DNA of 64,000 nt from an uncultured Clostridia bacterium. GTDB taxonomy: Bacteria; Bacillota; Clostridia; Oscillospirales; Oscillospiraceae. Where the stretch lies: NCBI GenBank assembly GCA_947165595.1, contig CAMVAV010000003.1:22679-86678 (forward strand). Direction: 5' to 3'. The notes below the pieces were generated by a model that saw only the letters and a program-made list of their open reading frames with translations, searched no databases and was not told where the DNA came from. The translations under genes and the position numbers were made by a program. Within the stretch, counting starts at the first letter, position 1. The number at the start of each line of letters is the position of its first letter. Positions 1-6,163 of the stretch are shown piece after piece.

Positions 1-1397
1 AAGGTCAGCGACGTGTTGCTCCAATTCAAGCCGACCTCTTTCTGCCCGATTGTGACGGACCCGCACTTTATTTTCGGGCCGTCGGCATATTCCTCATTGT
101 TGCTTTGCGCATAGTACCAGACGTAGTACGTGCCCGCATCAGTCGCGGCAGGCCAAATGCCCCCCGGTTGGTTGCCATCGTTGCAATACGCACGCCAGCC
201 TTCCGTCGGCGGGGTGCTGCTGTCGCTTGTGGTAACGGCATACAGGAGATTTCCGCCTTCTGCATTTATATTCCCGGTGGTCAGTGCTTGACTCTCGCCG
301 TCGTAACAGGAATCGCTCTGCAGCGAGGGCTCACCATTGATACCCGGCGTATCCTTGAACACGACCTTGCCGCCGTCCAGCACGGCGGCGAGGGTTGCGG
401 CGTCGCTGTGGAACTTCGCCGCGTCGTCGGCGGTAAGGGTGTAGTTGATGCTGCCTTCATTCAGTTTGCCGCCCACCGCGGCGGTATCGCCCGCGACCGC
501 GGTGACGCAGATGTTCGCGCCGGTCGTCAGCGCGCCGGTGACGGTGATGAGTTCGTCTCCGTAAAATATGACATTGCTCACCCGTGAATTGTTGTTTTTG
601 TTATTATTGATCACGGGCGTGCCGCTCATGGTGACCGTGCCACCATCGACGAATACGCCACCGCCGTACGGGCCCGCGCTATTGTCGCTGATGCTTCCAC
701 CGGTCATCGTGAACGTGCTGTTCCCGACGCACACTCCGCCGCCGCCGAGCAGCGCGCTGTTGCCGGTGATGCTTCCGCCGGTCATCGCGAACGTGCAGCC
801 GTCATTAACGTACACCCCGCCGCCGTATCCAACAGTATTCGTGCTGTTGTTACCGGTGATGCTTCCGCCGCTCATGTTGAACGTACCGCCTCTAATAACG
901 TACACCCCACCGCCGCCTTGCCACGCGCTGTTGCCGGTAATGCTTCCGCCGCTCATGTTGAACGTACCGCCGAGTACAACCACACCACCGCCACCTAAGT
1001 CGCCCCTGTTCTTGCCGCCGGTAATTTTGCCGGTCTTATCCACACTGCCGTCCGTCACTGTCAGATTGCCTATGACATTGATGACGAAGCCGTTTTCCGC
1101 CGCCGCCGTCAATGCACGGTCGATGGTGTGGCCGTTCAGGTTGAGCGTGACGGTGACGCCCGATGGAACGCTTAAATAACTGCTGCTCGATTTTGTGGGG
1201 TCGCTCACATCCGCATTCAGCCGAATATATCCGCCCGCCTCCATCTTCTCTTTCAGTTCGGCCCAGGTGGTGACCACCCAGGGGTCGTTCTCGGCGCCGG
1301 TGCCGCCGGCGTTCGCCCACGCCGCCGTCGGCGCATTACCGCTCCATCCCTCGGTGACAAGTGATTTGTCAAGGGTGTTTTTATCCCAGTTCATCAT
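1..1397 (-). CDS. Partial repeat-rich surface/beta-helix protein (C-terminus off the window)
   Basis: The reading frame runs leftward from an ATG at 1397 (ATGATGAACTGG, with AAGG about 8 bases upstream) and is still open at base 1. It encodes about 465 visible residues. Roughly residues 130-260 hold at least four copies of a repeat of about 25 residues of the form GGTFNMSGGSITGNSA followed by GGGVYV, typical of right-handed parallel beta-helix adhesin-like proteins of gut Firmicutes. Residues 15-50 (WAELKEKMEAGG) resemble the usual N-terminal entry of such domains. Oddly, no signal peptide is present, and an in-frame TAA lies about 33 bases upstream of the start, so the gene may be N-terminally truncated. 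Function in surface binding is inference. Confidence 0.75.
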   Translation of the reverse strand, partial: MMNWDKNTLDKSLVTEGWSGNAPTAAWANAGGTGAENDPWVVTTWAELKEKMEAGGYIRLNADVSDPTKSSSSYLSVPSGVTVTLNLNGHTIDRALTAAAENGFVINVIGNLTVTDGSVDKTGKITGGKNRGDLGGGGVVVLGGTFNMSGGSITGNSAWQGGGGVYVIRGGTFNMSGGSITGNNSTNTVGYGGGVYVNDGCTFAMTGGSITGNSALLGGGGVCVGNSTFTMTGGSISDNSAGPYGGGVFVDGGTVTMSGTPVINNNKNNNSRVSNVIFYGDELITVTGALTTGANICVTAVAGDTAAVGGKLNEGSINYTLTADDAAKFHSDAATLAAVLDGGKVVFKDTPGINGEPSLQSDSCYDGESQALTTGNINAEGGNLLYAVTTSDSSTPPTEGWRAYCNDGNQPGGIWPAATDAGTYYVWYYAQSNNEEYADGPKIKCGSVTIGQKEVGLNWSNTSLT

Positions 1398-1443
1398 CTT
1401 AATGCACCTTACTGCGTACCTTATAGAAATTATGAGAAAAAGC

Positions 1444-1507
1444 TTGACAAGTGACCTTTCGTTCACTATAATCGGTGAACGAAAGGTCACTCTGCATATC
1501 AGGGAGG
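1444..1507 (+). promoter_or_regulatory. TetR promoter with perfect inverted-repeat operator and RBS
   Basis: TTGACA at 1444-1449 and TATAAT at 1467-1472 are separated by exactly 17 bases. That spacer, AGTGACCTTTCGTTCAC (1450-1466), is repeated perfectly in inverted orientation at 1475-1491, so two 17-base arms flank the -10 box. AGGGAGG at 1501-1507 is the ribosome binding site for the regulator at 1513. A TTGTCA facing the other way (1445-1450) could serve the leftward surface-protein gene. Autoregulation by the downstream TetR protein is inferred. Confidence 0.85.
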
Positions 1508-1512
1508 TTCCC

Positions 1513-2115
1513 ATGGCAAAGGATACAAAGGAAAGGATTCTTGCGGCGGCGCTGGATATGTTTTCTCAAAACGGCTATGCGGGCACGAATGTCCGCGAGC
1601 TCACGGCCTCTCTCGGACTGGTCAAGTCGTCGATGTACAAGCATTTTGAGAGCAAAGAGGAAATATGGAACCGTCTTTTGGATGAGATGATCGCCTATTA
1701 CGGCGAGCGCTTTGGCTCACCGGAGCATCTTCCGCCTGTGCCGGATTCTGCGGAAGCGCTCGTGTCGATGACCATGCGGATGGTGGATTTAACGATCCAT
1801 GACGAGAAGATCGTCAAAACGAGAAAGGTTCTGACGATCGAGCAGTTTCGCGACGAGCGAGCCAGAGCTCTTGCGACGAAGCATTTTCTCACGGGGCTCA
1901 GGGATATGTTCACGCCGGTCTTTGCCGGAATGATGGAGAAGGGACTGCTGAGACGGGACGATCCCGCCGCGCTTGCCTTCGCCTATACCGCGCCGATCTC
2001 CGCTCTCATTCACCTCTGTGATCGGGAACCGGAGAAGACGGACGCGGCCATGGCTCAGATCGAGGCGTTCAGCCGGCATTTCATCAAGACGTACGGAGTG
2101 ACTGACAATGGGTAA
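1513..2115 (+). CDS. TetR/AcrR family transcriptional regulator
   Basis: This 200-residue protein has the standard TetR N-terminal helix-turn-helix at about residues 5-50 (RILAAALDMFSQNGYAGTNV, then LGLVKSSMYKHFESKEEI) and a variable ligand-binding C-terminal domain. The ATG at 1513 is chosen because AGGGAGG lies 5 bases upstream and the HTH begins at once. The gene sits directly behind a perfect 17-base inverted repeat that contains its promoter, so it very likely represses itself. Usual TetR targets (a neighbouring exporter or enzyme) are missing: downstream lies a broken gene and upstream a divergent surface protein. The ligand is unknown. Confidence 0.93.
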   Translation: MAKDTKERILAAALDMFSQNGYAGTNVRELTASLGLVKSSMYKHFESKEEIWNRLLDEMIAYYGERFGSPEHLPPVPDSAEALVSMTMRMVDLTIHDEKIVKTRKVLTIEQFRDERARALATKHFLTGLRDMFTPVFAGMMEKGLLRRDDPAALAFAYTAPISALIHLCDREPEKTDAAMAQIEAFSRHFIKTYGVTDNG

Positions 2116-2340
2116 AACTGGACGGCGCCCATGCGGGAAGGTTTCTGGAAAACCTGCAAAAAGAGATAGGCAGCTTGCCCTGCTGCCGGACGGAGCAATC
2201 CGGGTCCTTGTCAGTGCGGACCTTGGCACGATCAAAAACCGTTTCCGGGAGCGGATGCACGGGAATCTGCCCGCGCCGGTGGAAAGGATGCCGGAGAAAA
2301 AGCACGGCGTGTTCGACGGCGAGCCTCACGATTACCGTTT
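2108..2340 (+). pseudogene. Decayed remnant, possibly of a small P-loop kinase-like protein
   Basis: Two overlapping frames each carry protein-like sequence. One frame reads KLDGAHAGRFLENLQKEIG at about 2112-2170; after a frame change near 2175 another reads LLPDGAIRVLVSADLGTIKN and then RFRERMHGNLPAPVERM up to about 2330. The second part recalls the C-terminal region of small nucleoside or antibiotic kinases (a beta strand followed by Arg-rich lid residues), but I cannot name the family. It overlaps the TetR stop by 8 bases. No complete ORF or P-loop is present, and after about 2340 the frame runs into the opposite-strand PdaB-like fragment. I read it as a broken gene of the TetR transcription unit. 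Confidence 0.4.
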
Positions 2341-2598
2341 TGACGGGGTAAACGGAGACGCTTCAGAACCCGCAAGGGCGCATAAACAGAGTAACCGCAT
2401 CATGCCGTCACCCCAGGCGGCGTCAAAGGAGATCGAGCACACCCGCTGGTCGCGCTCGACGCAGTAGATCGGCAGCTGCCGCGCGGTCGCCGCGGCGGTC
2501 ACCGCGGCGGGAGCGTTCACCGCCGCAAAGATGGCGACGCTCGCCAGCGCCGCCGCGAGCAGCGTGAGATACCGTTTGCGAACAAAATAAAATCGCAT
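2332..2598 (-). pseudogene. Truncated PdaB-like polysaccharide deacetylase (N-terminal fragment)
   Basis: From an ATG at 2598 the frame encodes a single N-terminal membrane/signal segment (YLTLLAAALASVAIFAAV) and then the entry to a NodB deacetylase domain: RQLPIYCVERDQRVCSISFDAAWG. This matches the N-terminus of sporulation-type PdaB deacetylases, which continue for about 180 more residues with the catalytic Asp and metal-binding His residues. Here homology stops after DAAWG (near 2410), and the last 28 residues look random before the stop. The catalytic core is absent, so this is a 5' fragment created by a deletion or rearrangement whose junction abuts the rightward kinase-like remnant. Confidence 0.7.
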
Positions 2599-2603
2599 GA
2601 AAA

Positions 2604-2645
2604 AGCCCTCCTCACAGTCTTTTTGCAAGACTATGCGGGAGGGCT
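2604..2645 (-). terminator. Two-tier hairpin, terminator-like, overlapping the RBS of the PdaB fragment
   Basis: The outer stem AGCCCTCC (2604-2611) pairs with GGAGGGCT (2638-2645), and an inner stem AGTCTT (2616-2621) pairs with AAGACT (2627-2632). On the leftward transcript the outer right arm contains the GGAGG preceding the ATG at 2598 and is followed by TTTTT, so it could end upstream transcription or mask that ribosome binding site. A very similar hairpin lies at 7865-7901. Confidence 0.6.
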
Positions 2646-2648
2646 CGT

Positions 2649-2741
2649 TCAAAATACCGCGCGGTCCGCGACCTCCTTGACGGCGATCGAGCCGGTGATG
2701 TGGCAGCCGTCGCAGTCGTCGCCGCACAAAACAATGCTCAC
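2649..2741 (-). CDS. Possible 30-residue cysteine-rich peptide
   Basis: A GTG at 2741 overlaps the stop of the EIIB gene in a GTGA arrangement and opens a 30-codon frame beginning VSIVLCGDDCDGCHITG and ending in VF before TGA. An AGGA lies about 8 bases upstream. The C-x3-C-x2-C-H pattern would suit metal or cluster binding. There is nothing to identify its family, and it may be a chance frame or the tail of a decayed gene. The tight overlap with EIIB and the hairpin directly after it are the only support. Confidence 0.3.
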   Translation of the reverse strand: MSIVLCGDDCDGCHITGSIAVKEVADRAVF

Positions 2742-3211
2742 AACAGTTTCCTGAGTGCGTCCGCCACCCTTTGCACACGGGTGCCGATGACCACTTGCAC
2801 GCTTCCGCCGCCGGGGCGGAACACCCCCTTCGCTCCGGCGGTGAGGAGCAGATACTCCCGCACCGCGTCGGGATCACGCAGCTCCAGACGCAGCCGGGTG
2901 ATACAGTTGTCCACCGCAAGCAGATTCTCCCTGCCTCCCAAAGCCTCCAGCACAAGAGACAGGTTGACCCCTTCCGCAAGGATATCGGTCCGCTTCGACG
3001 CGACGGCCTCCCCTGCGGCCTCGGGGAGAGGATCGTCCTCCCGGCCGGGGGTTTTCAAGTCAAAGCGCGAAATAAAGAAACAAAAGAGCAGGTAAAAGCT
3101 GAGAAAAGCCGCCGCAGATACCGCGAAAACTCCGTCAGGCGCGGCGGCGGCGCCGCAAAGCGCAGCACGGCGGAGGTAAGTCCCATCACGCTTCGCCCCC
3201 TTCGGCGGCAC
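2738..3211 (-). pseudogene. Truncated PTS transporter: end of EIIC plus EIIB domain (glucose/GlcNAc family)
   Basis: The C-terminal 80 residues form a PTS EIIB domain of the glucose/N-acetylglucosamine family: ALGGRENLLAVDNCITRLRL holds the phosphorylatable cysteine, followed by GAKGVFRPGGGSVQVVIGT. Before it comes one hydrophobic segment (FLSFYLLFCFFISRFDLKTP) typical of the very end of an EIIC domain plus linker. A complete EIICB has about 450-500 residues and ten membrane segments; here nearly all EIIC is missing. The putative GTG start at 3211 has no convincing ribosome binding site. An alternative frame just upstream (MGLTSAVLRF) may be another decayed EIIC scrap. Sugar transport by this locus is lost. 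Confidence 0.65.
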
Positions 3212-3232
3212 GCCGCGGCCCGCGCGTCTTTC

Positions 3233-4159
3233 TCATTTCAGATACCCGTCGATGATCGACGCCCAGCCGTTGTAGTCCCTGCTGCCGATATACGCCTCGC
3301 CGAGCACCTTGCCGCTGCCGTCGACAAAGATCGTCACGGGGATGTAGCCCGTATCCATGTAGGGGTCGAAGCCGCTCGTGTAGCGCAGGCAGGGGTAGGT
3401 GACGCCGAGGCGCTTCACCGTTTTGACGTCGTCCGCCTCATCCTCTGCGTCGTAGACGCCGAGAAACTGCACGTCCCTGTCGGCGTAGTCCCGCGAGAGC
3501 TTTTGCAGGTCGGGCAGCTCGCCGACGCAGGGGCCGCACCAGTACGCCCAGTAGTTGACGACCGTGAGCTTATGCCCGGAAAAGCACGCGTCCGTCCAGG
3601 TCTTCCCGTTCATATCCACGGTGGTAAAGGAAAAATCGGGATCCCAGTTCTCCGACTCGCCGGAGGCGGGAGCGGTGGCGACGAGCATCGTGCGGCGGCC
3701 CGAGTCGTAGCTCACGGCGAAGCCCAGCGCGTCGCCCAGATCGCGCAGCTTGAAGTAGTTGTTCCCGTCGATGTTGTACGCGGTGAGCGAGTTGGTCCTG
3801 CTGCCGTTGATGTAGATGGTCTGCGCGCTCTTGACGGCGTTTTTCGTTCCGCTGCCGACGGCAGCCAGCTCGCCGCCGTTCTTCACGTACGCCTTGCCCG
3901 TGGTGATGGTCACGGCGTTCGTCGCGCTGTTGTAGCCGACGCTGAACTGCGCCTTGCTCCCGTTGAGCAGATACGCGAGGTCGCGCAGCTTGAAGTAGTT
4001 GTTGCCGGAGATGTTGTACGCAGCCGCCGCGGCTGCCTTGCCGTCGATCTCCAGCTTCTGGTCCGAAACGACGGCGGACGCCGCGCGCGCGCCGACGCAG
4101 AGCGACAAAACCGTCGCCGCCGCGAGCACGAGGCAGGAAAGGCGCTTGCAGAGCTTCAT
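3233..4159 (-). CDS. Secreted protein: stalk (copper amine oxidase N-like) domain plus TlpA-type thioredoxin
   Basis: The 308-residue product begins with a signal peptide (KRLSCLVLAAATVLSLCVGARA). Residues 30-175 hold two copies of a stalk-domain unit (YNISGNNYFKLRDLAYLL and YNIDGNNYFKLRDLGDAL), a wall- or surface-associated module common in Oscillospiraceae. Residues 185-308 form a TlpA/ResA-like thioredoxin fold with the active-site motif WCGPC (Cys208 and Cys211) and the cis-proline region TGYIPVTIFVDG. It probably carries out thiol-disulfide exchange outside the membrane. The start at 4159 is followed immediately by the signal peptide. It stands alone, and its electron donor and targets are unknown. 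Confidence 0.88.
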   Translation of the reverse strand: MKLCKRLSCLVLAAATVLSLCVGARAASAVVSDQKLEIDGKAAAAAAYNISGNNYFKLRDLAYLLNGSKAQFSVGYNSATNAVTITTGKAYVKNGGELAAVGSGTKNAVKSAQTIYINGSRTNSLTAYNIDGNNYFKLRDLGDALGFAVSYDSGRRTMLVATAPASGESENWDPDFSFTTVDMNGKTWTDACFSGHKLTVVNYWAYWCGPCVGELPDLQKLSRDYADRDVQFLGVYDAEDEADDVKTVKRLGVTYPCLRYTSGFDPYMDTGYIPVTIFVDGSGKVLGEAYIGSRDYNGWASIIDGYLK

Positions 4160-4257
4160 GTGTATCTCCCTTTCGTTTCAGGATATTTGCCGCGGTCATC
4201 CGCGGCAGTCTCATCGTAACACAGACGGTCGAAAAATGCAACGCGGGGAGAAGGATT

Positions 4258-5844
4258 TCATTCGCCGCTTCTCCCATTCTCTCCCGCTCGCGCCTCCATC
4301 ACCGCCCGGAGCGCCTCCGAGCACCTGTAGTCGATCTCCAGACGCCCGCCCTCGAATACGCGGATGGCCGCCACCGTCTGCGCGAGCGTCGCGCGGTCCA
4401 ACTCCGTGAGGCGTCCTTCGCGCAGCAGACGCTCCGTCCACGGACGGCGCGGCGCCCCCTGCGCGGCGCGCTCCCGCAGTGCCGCGAGCTGCGCGTTCAG
4501 CGTCCGCTCCCGCGCGGCATAGTCCTCCCGGTAGCACAGGAATTCCTCCCGGCGCAGCAGTCCGTCGCGCACGTCCTCCCGGACGTCCTGCCGCAGCCTT
4601 CGGACGCGCGCGAGCGCAGCCTCCAGCTGTCTTGCGCCGTCCCCCCCGCCGCCCGCCTGCCCGGACGCCGCCCGCTCCGCGAGCGTGCCGAGGTCCCCCG
4701 CCCGCGCGAGGACGCGGTTGAGGTCCGCCAGCACGATCCGGCTGAGCGCGTCCTCCCGGACGGAGTGGCTCGCGCAGGCGGCGGAGCCGCGGCGCTGATA
4801 CGCGCCGCAGGCGTAGGTCGTCCCGCCGTGCCGGGCGGTCCGCGTCATGGCAGCGCCGCAGTCGCCGCAGCGCAGAAAGCCCGCGAAGAGGGAAAGCCTC
4901 CCCGCGGGATCGCCAGAGCGCGCGCGTCCGGCGGACGCCGCCTGCGCGGCGTCCCAGAGGGCACGGGAAACGATCGGCTCGTGCGTCCCCTCCGCGACGA
5001 TCCAGCCGCTGCGCTCCACCGCGCGCGCTTTGCCGTGCATGACCGCGCGCGCCGTGCGGTTTGCCGTCAGGCTGCCGAGGTACGTCTCGCTGCGCAGGAG
5101 CTTGTGCACCGCCGCGTAGGTCCAGCGCCCCGCCGTTCCGGGCGGCGCGCCGCCCGCGCAGCGCAGCCCCATCAGCCGCTTGTAGTCGCCGGGGCTCGGC
5201 ACGCCGTCCTCGTTGAGCGCCCTCGCGATCCGCGCCTGTCCGACTCCCTCCGCCGCCATGCGGAAGACGCGGCGCACGACCTCCGCCGCCGCGGGATCGA
5301 CGAGCAGGCGATTCCGGTTCTCCGGGTCCTTGCGATAGCCGTAGGGGGCGAACGCGCCGCAGAACTCGCCGCGCCTCTGCTTGGCGCGGATGGCGCTGCG
5401 CACCTTGTCGGAGATGTCCCGCGCGTACTGCGCGTTGAACACATTTTGGAGCGGCAGGAGCAGGCTGTAGGGCCCGCTTTCGCTGTCCACGCCGTCGTTG
5501 ACCGCGAGGAAGCGCACGCCCCGCTCCGGGAAATACCGCTCCAGATACCAGCCCATGCCGATGTAGTCCCGTCCGAAGCGGGAAAGGTCCTTCACGATCA
5601 CGCAGTCGAGCTTTCCCGCCTCAATGTCCGCGAGCATCCTCCGGAAGCCGGGGCGCGCGAAATTTGTCCCCGTCGCGCCGTCGTCCGTAAACACGGCGGC
5701 GAGCCGAAGCTCCGGCCGCGCGCGGCAGAAATCCTCGATGCAGCGCCGCTGATTGACGACGCTGTCGCTCTCGGGCCTGTCTCCGTCCTCTCTGGACAGA
5801 CGGCAGTACGCCGCCGCCCGCCAGAGCTTTTTTTCAGGCGTCAT
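4258..5844 (-). CDS. Large serine recombinase (resolvase/invertase family)
   Basis: The 528-residue protein has the N-terminal catalytic domain (AAYCRLSREDGD with nucleophile Ser17; VIVKDLSRFGRDYI), the recombinase domain (APYGYRKDPENRNRLL, GQARIARALNEDGVPSP) and a zinc ribbon (FLRCGDCGAAMT ... YACGAY ... AACASH) followed by a coiled-coil arm rich in Arg and Glu. Length and order fit intact large serine integrases used by integrative elements. It overlaps by 11 bases a 36-codon ORF just upstream, and no other mobile-element genes (capsid, relaxase, excisionase) are recognisable nearby, so it is either a solitary domesticated or orphan recombinase or the last trace of an excised or decayed element. 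Confidence 0.92.
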   Translation of the reverse strand: MTPEKKLWRAAAYCRLSREDGDRPESDSVVNQRRCIEDFCRARPELRLAAVFTDDGATGTNFARPGFRRMLADIEAGKLDCVIVKDLSRFGRDYIGMGWYLERYFPERGVRFLAVNDGVDSESGPYSLLLPLQNVFNAQYARDISDKVRSAIRAKQRRGEFCGAFAPYGYRKDPENRNRLLVDPAAAEVVRRVFRMAAEGVGQARIARALNEDGVPSPGDYKRLMGLRCAGGAPPGTAGRWTYAAVHKLLRSETYLGSLTANRTARAVMHGKARAVERSGWIVAEGTHEPIVSRALWDAAQAASAGRARSGDPAGRLSLFAGFLRCGDCGAAMTRTARHGGTTYACGAYQRRGSAACASHSVREDALSRIVLADLNRVLARAGDLGTLAERAASGQAGGGGDGARQLEAALARVRRLRQDVREDVRDGLLRREEFLCYREDYAARERTLNAQLAALRERAAQGAPRRPWTERLLREGRLTELDRATLAQTVAAIRVFEGGRLEIDYRCSEALRAVMEARAGENGRSGE

Positions 5845-5944
5845 GCGCCCGTATGAGGTCGAGAACGACCTCCTCCGCCGTGCGCGTGCCGACGAAAAAG
5901 CGGTCGACCGTATAGACGCGCTCGTCCCTGTTCTGCGCCTTCAT
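5834..5944 (-). CDS. 36-residue ORF translationally coupled to the serine recombinase
   Basis: An ATG at 5944, preceded 8 bases upstream by GGGGAGG, opens a short frame MKAQNRDERVYTVDRFFVGT followed by RTAEEVVLDLIRAHDA. Its stop overlaps the recombinase start by 11 bases (ATGACGCCTGA), so the two are translationally coupled. The sequence looks like a real folded peptide (alternating hydrophobic residues, no low complexity). Short ORFs of this kind in front of large serine recombinases seem familiar from clostridial elements, but I cannot name a family, and a role as a recombination directionality partner is speculation. An upstream in-frame ATG at 5965 is less well placed. Confidence 0.6.
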   Translation of the reverse strand: MKAQNRDERVYTVDRFFVGTRTAEEVVLDLIRAHDA

Positions 5945-6113
5945 GCCCTGCGCCTCCCCTCTCATGGTTTTCAACCCATCCCTATGAGCGGAGGGCACGA
6001 TTCATGCCGGAGGGCCTGCCGCGGCTCCCGTTAAAATACGGCAAAAGCGGGTACAATGCAAAGGGTCCCGCCGCGGCAGTCCGCTCCGTCATGCGTGGCG
6101 GCGAAGGTTTGTG

Positions 6114-6158
6114 TTGAAATGCGCCGGAATACGCGATATAATACCATCATAGGGGGTG
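6114..6158 (+). promoter_or_regulatory. Promoter and RBS of the PAS-GGDEF-EAL gene
   Basis: TTGAAA at 6114-6119 and TATAAT at 6137-6142 are spaced by 17 bases, and AGGGGGTG at 6151-6158 precedes the ATG at 6164. The rest of the 5945-6163 intergenic stretch shows no gene or obvious repeat. Confidence 0.75.
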
Positions 6159-6163
6159 TCGTC

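Noticed and set aside
568..1179. Rightward proline-rich ORF (PPP-rich, 203 residues)
   Set aside because: It is the antisense of the GGTFNMSGGSITGN repeats of the leftward surface protein, which has the natural composition.
4258..5944. Prophage or conjugative element around the serine recombinase
   Set aside because: No capsid, terminase, relaxase or replication genes lie nearby, and no flanking direct repeats were seen by eye.
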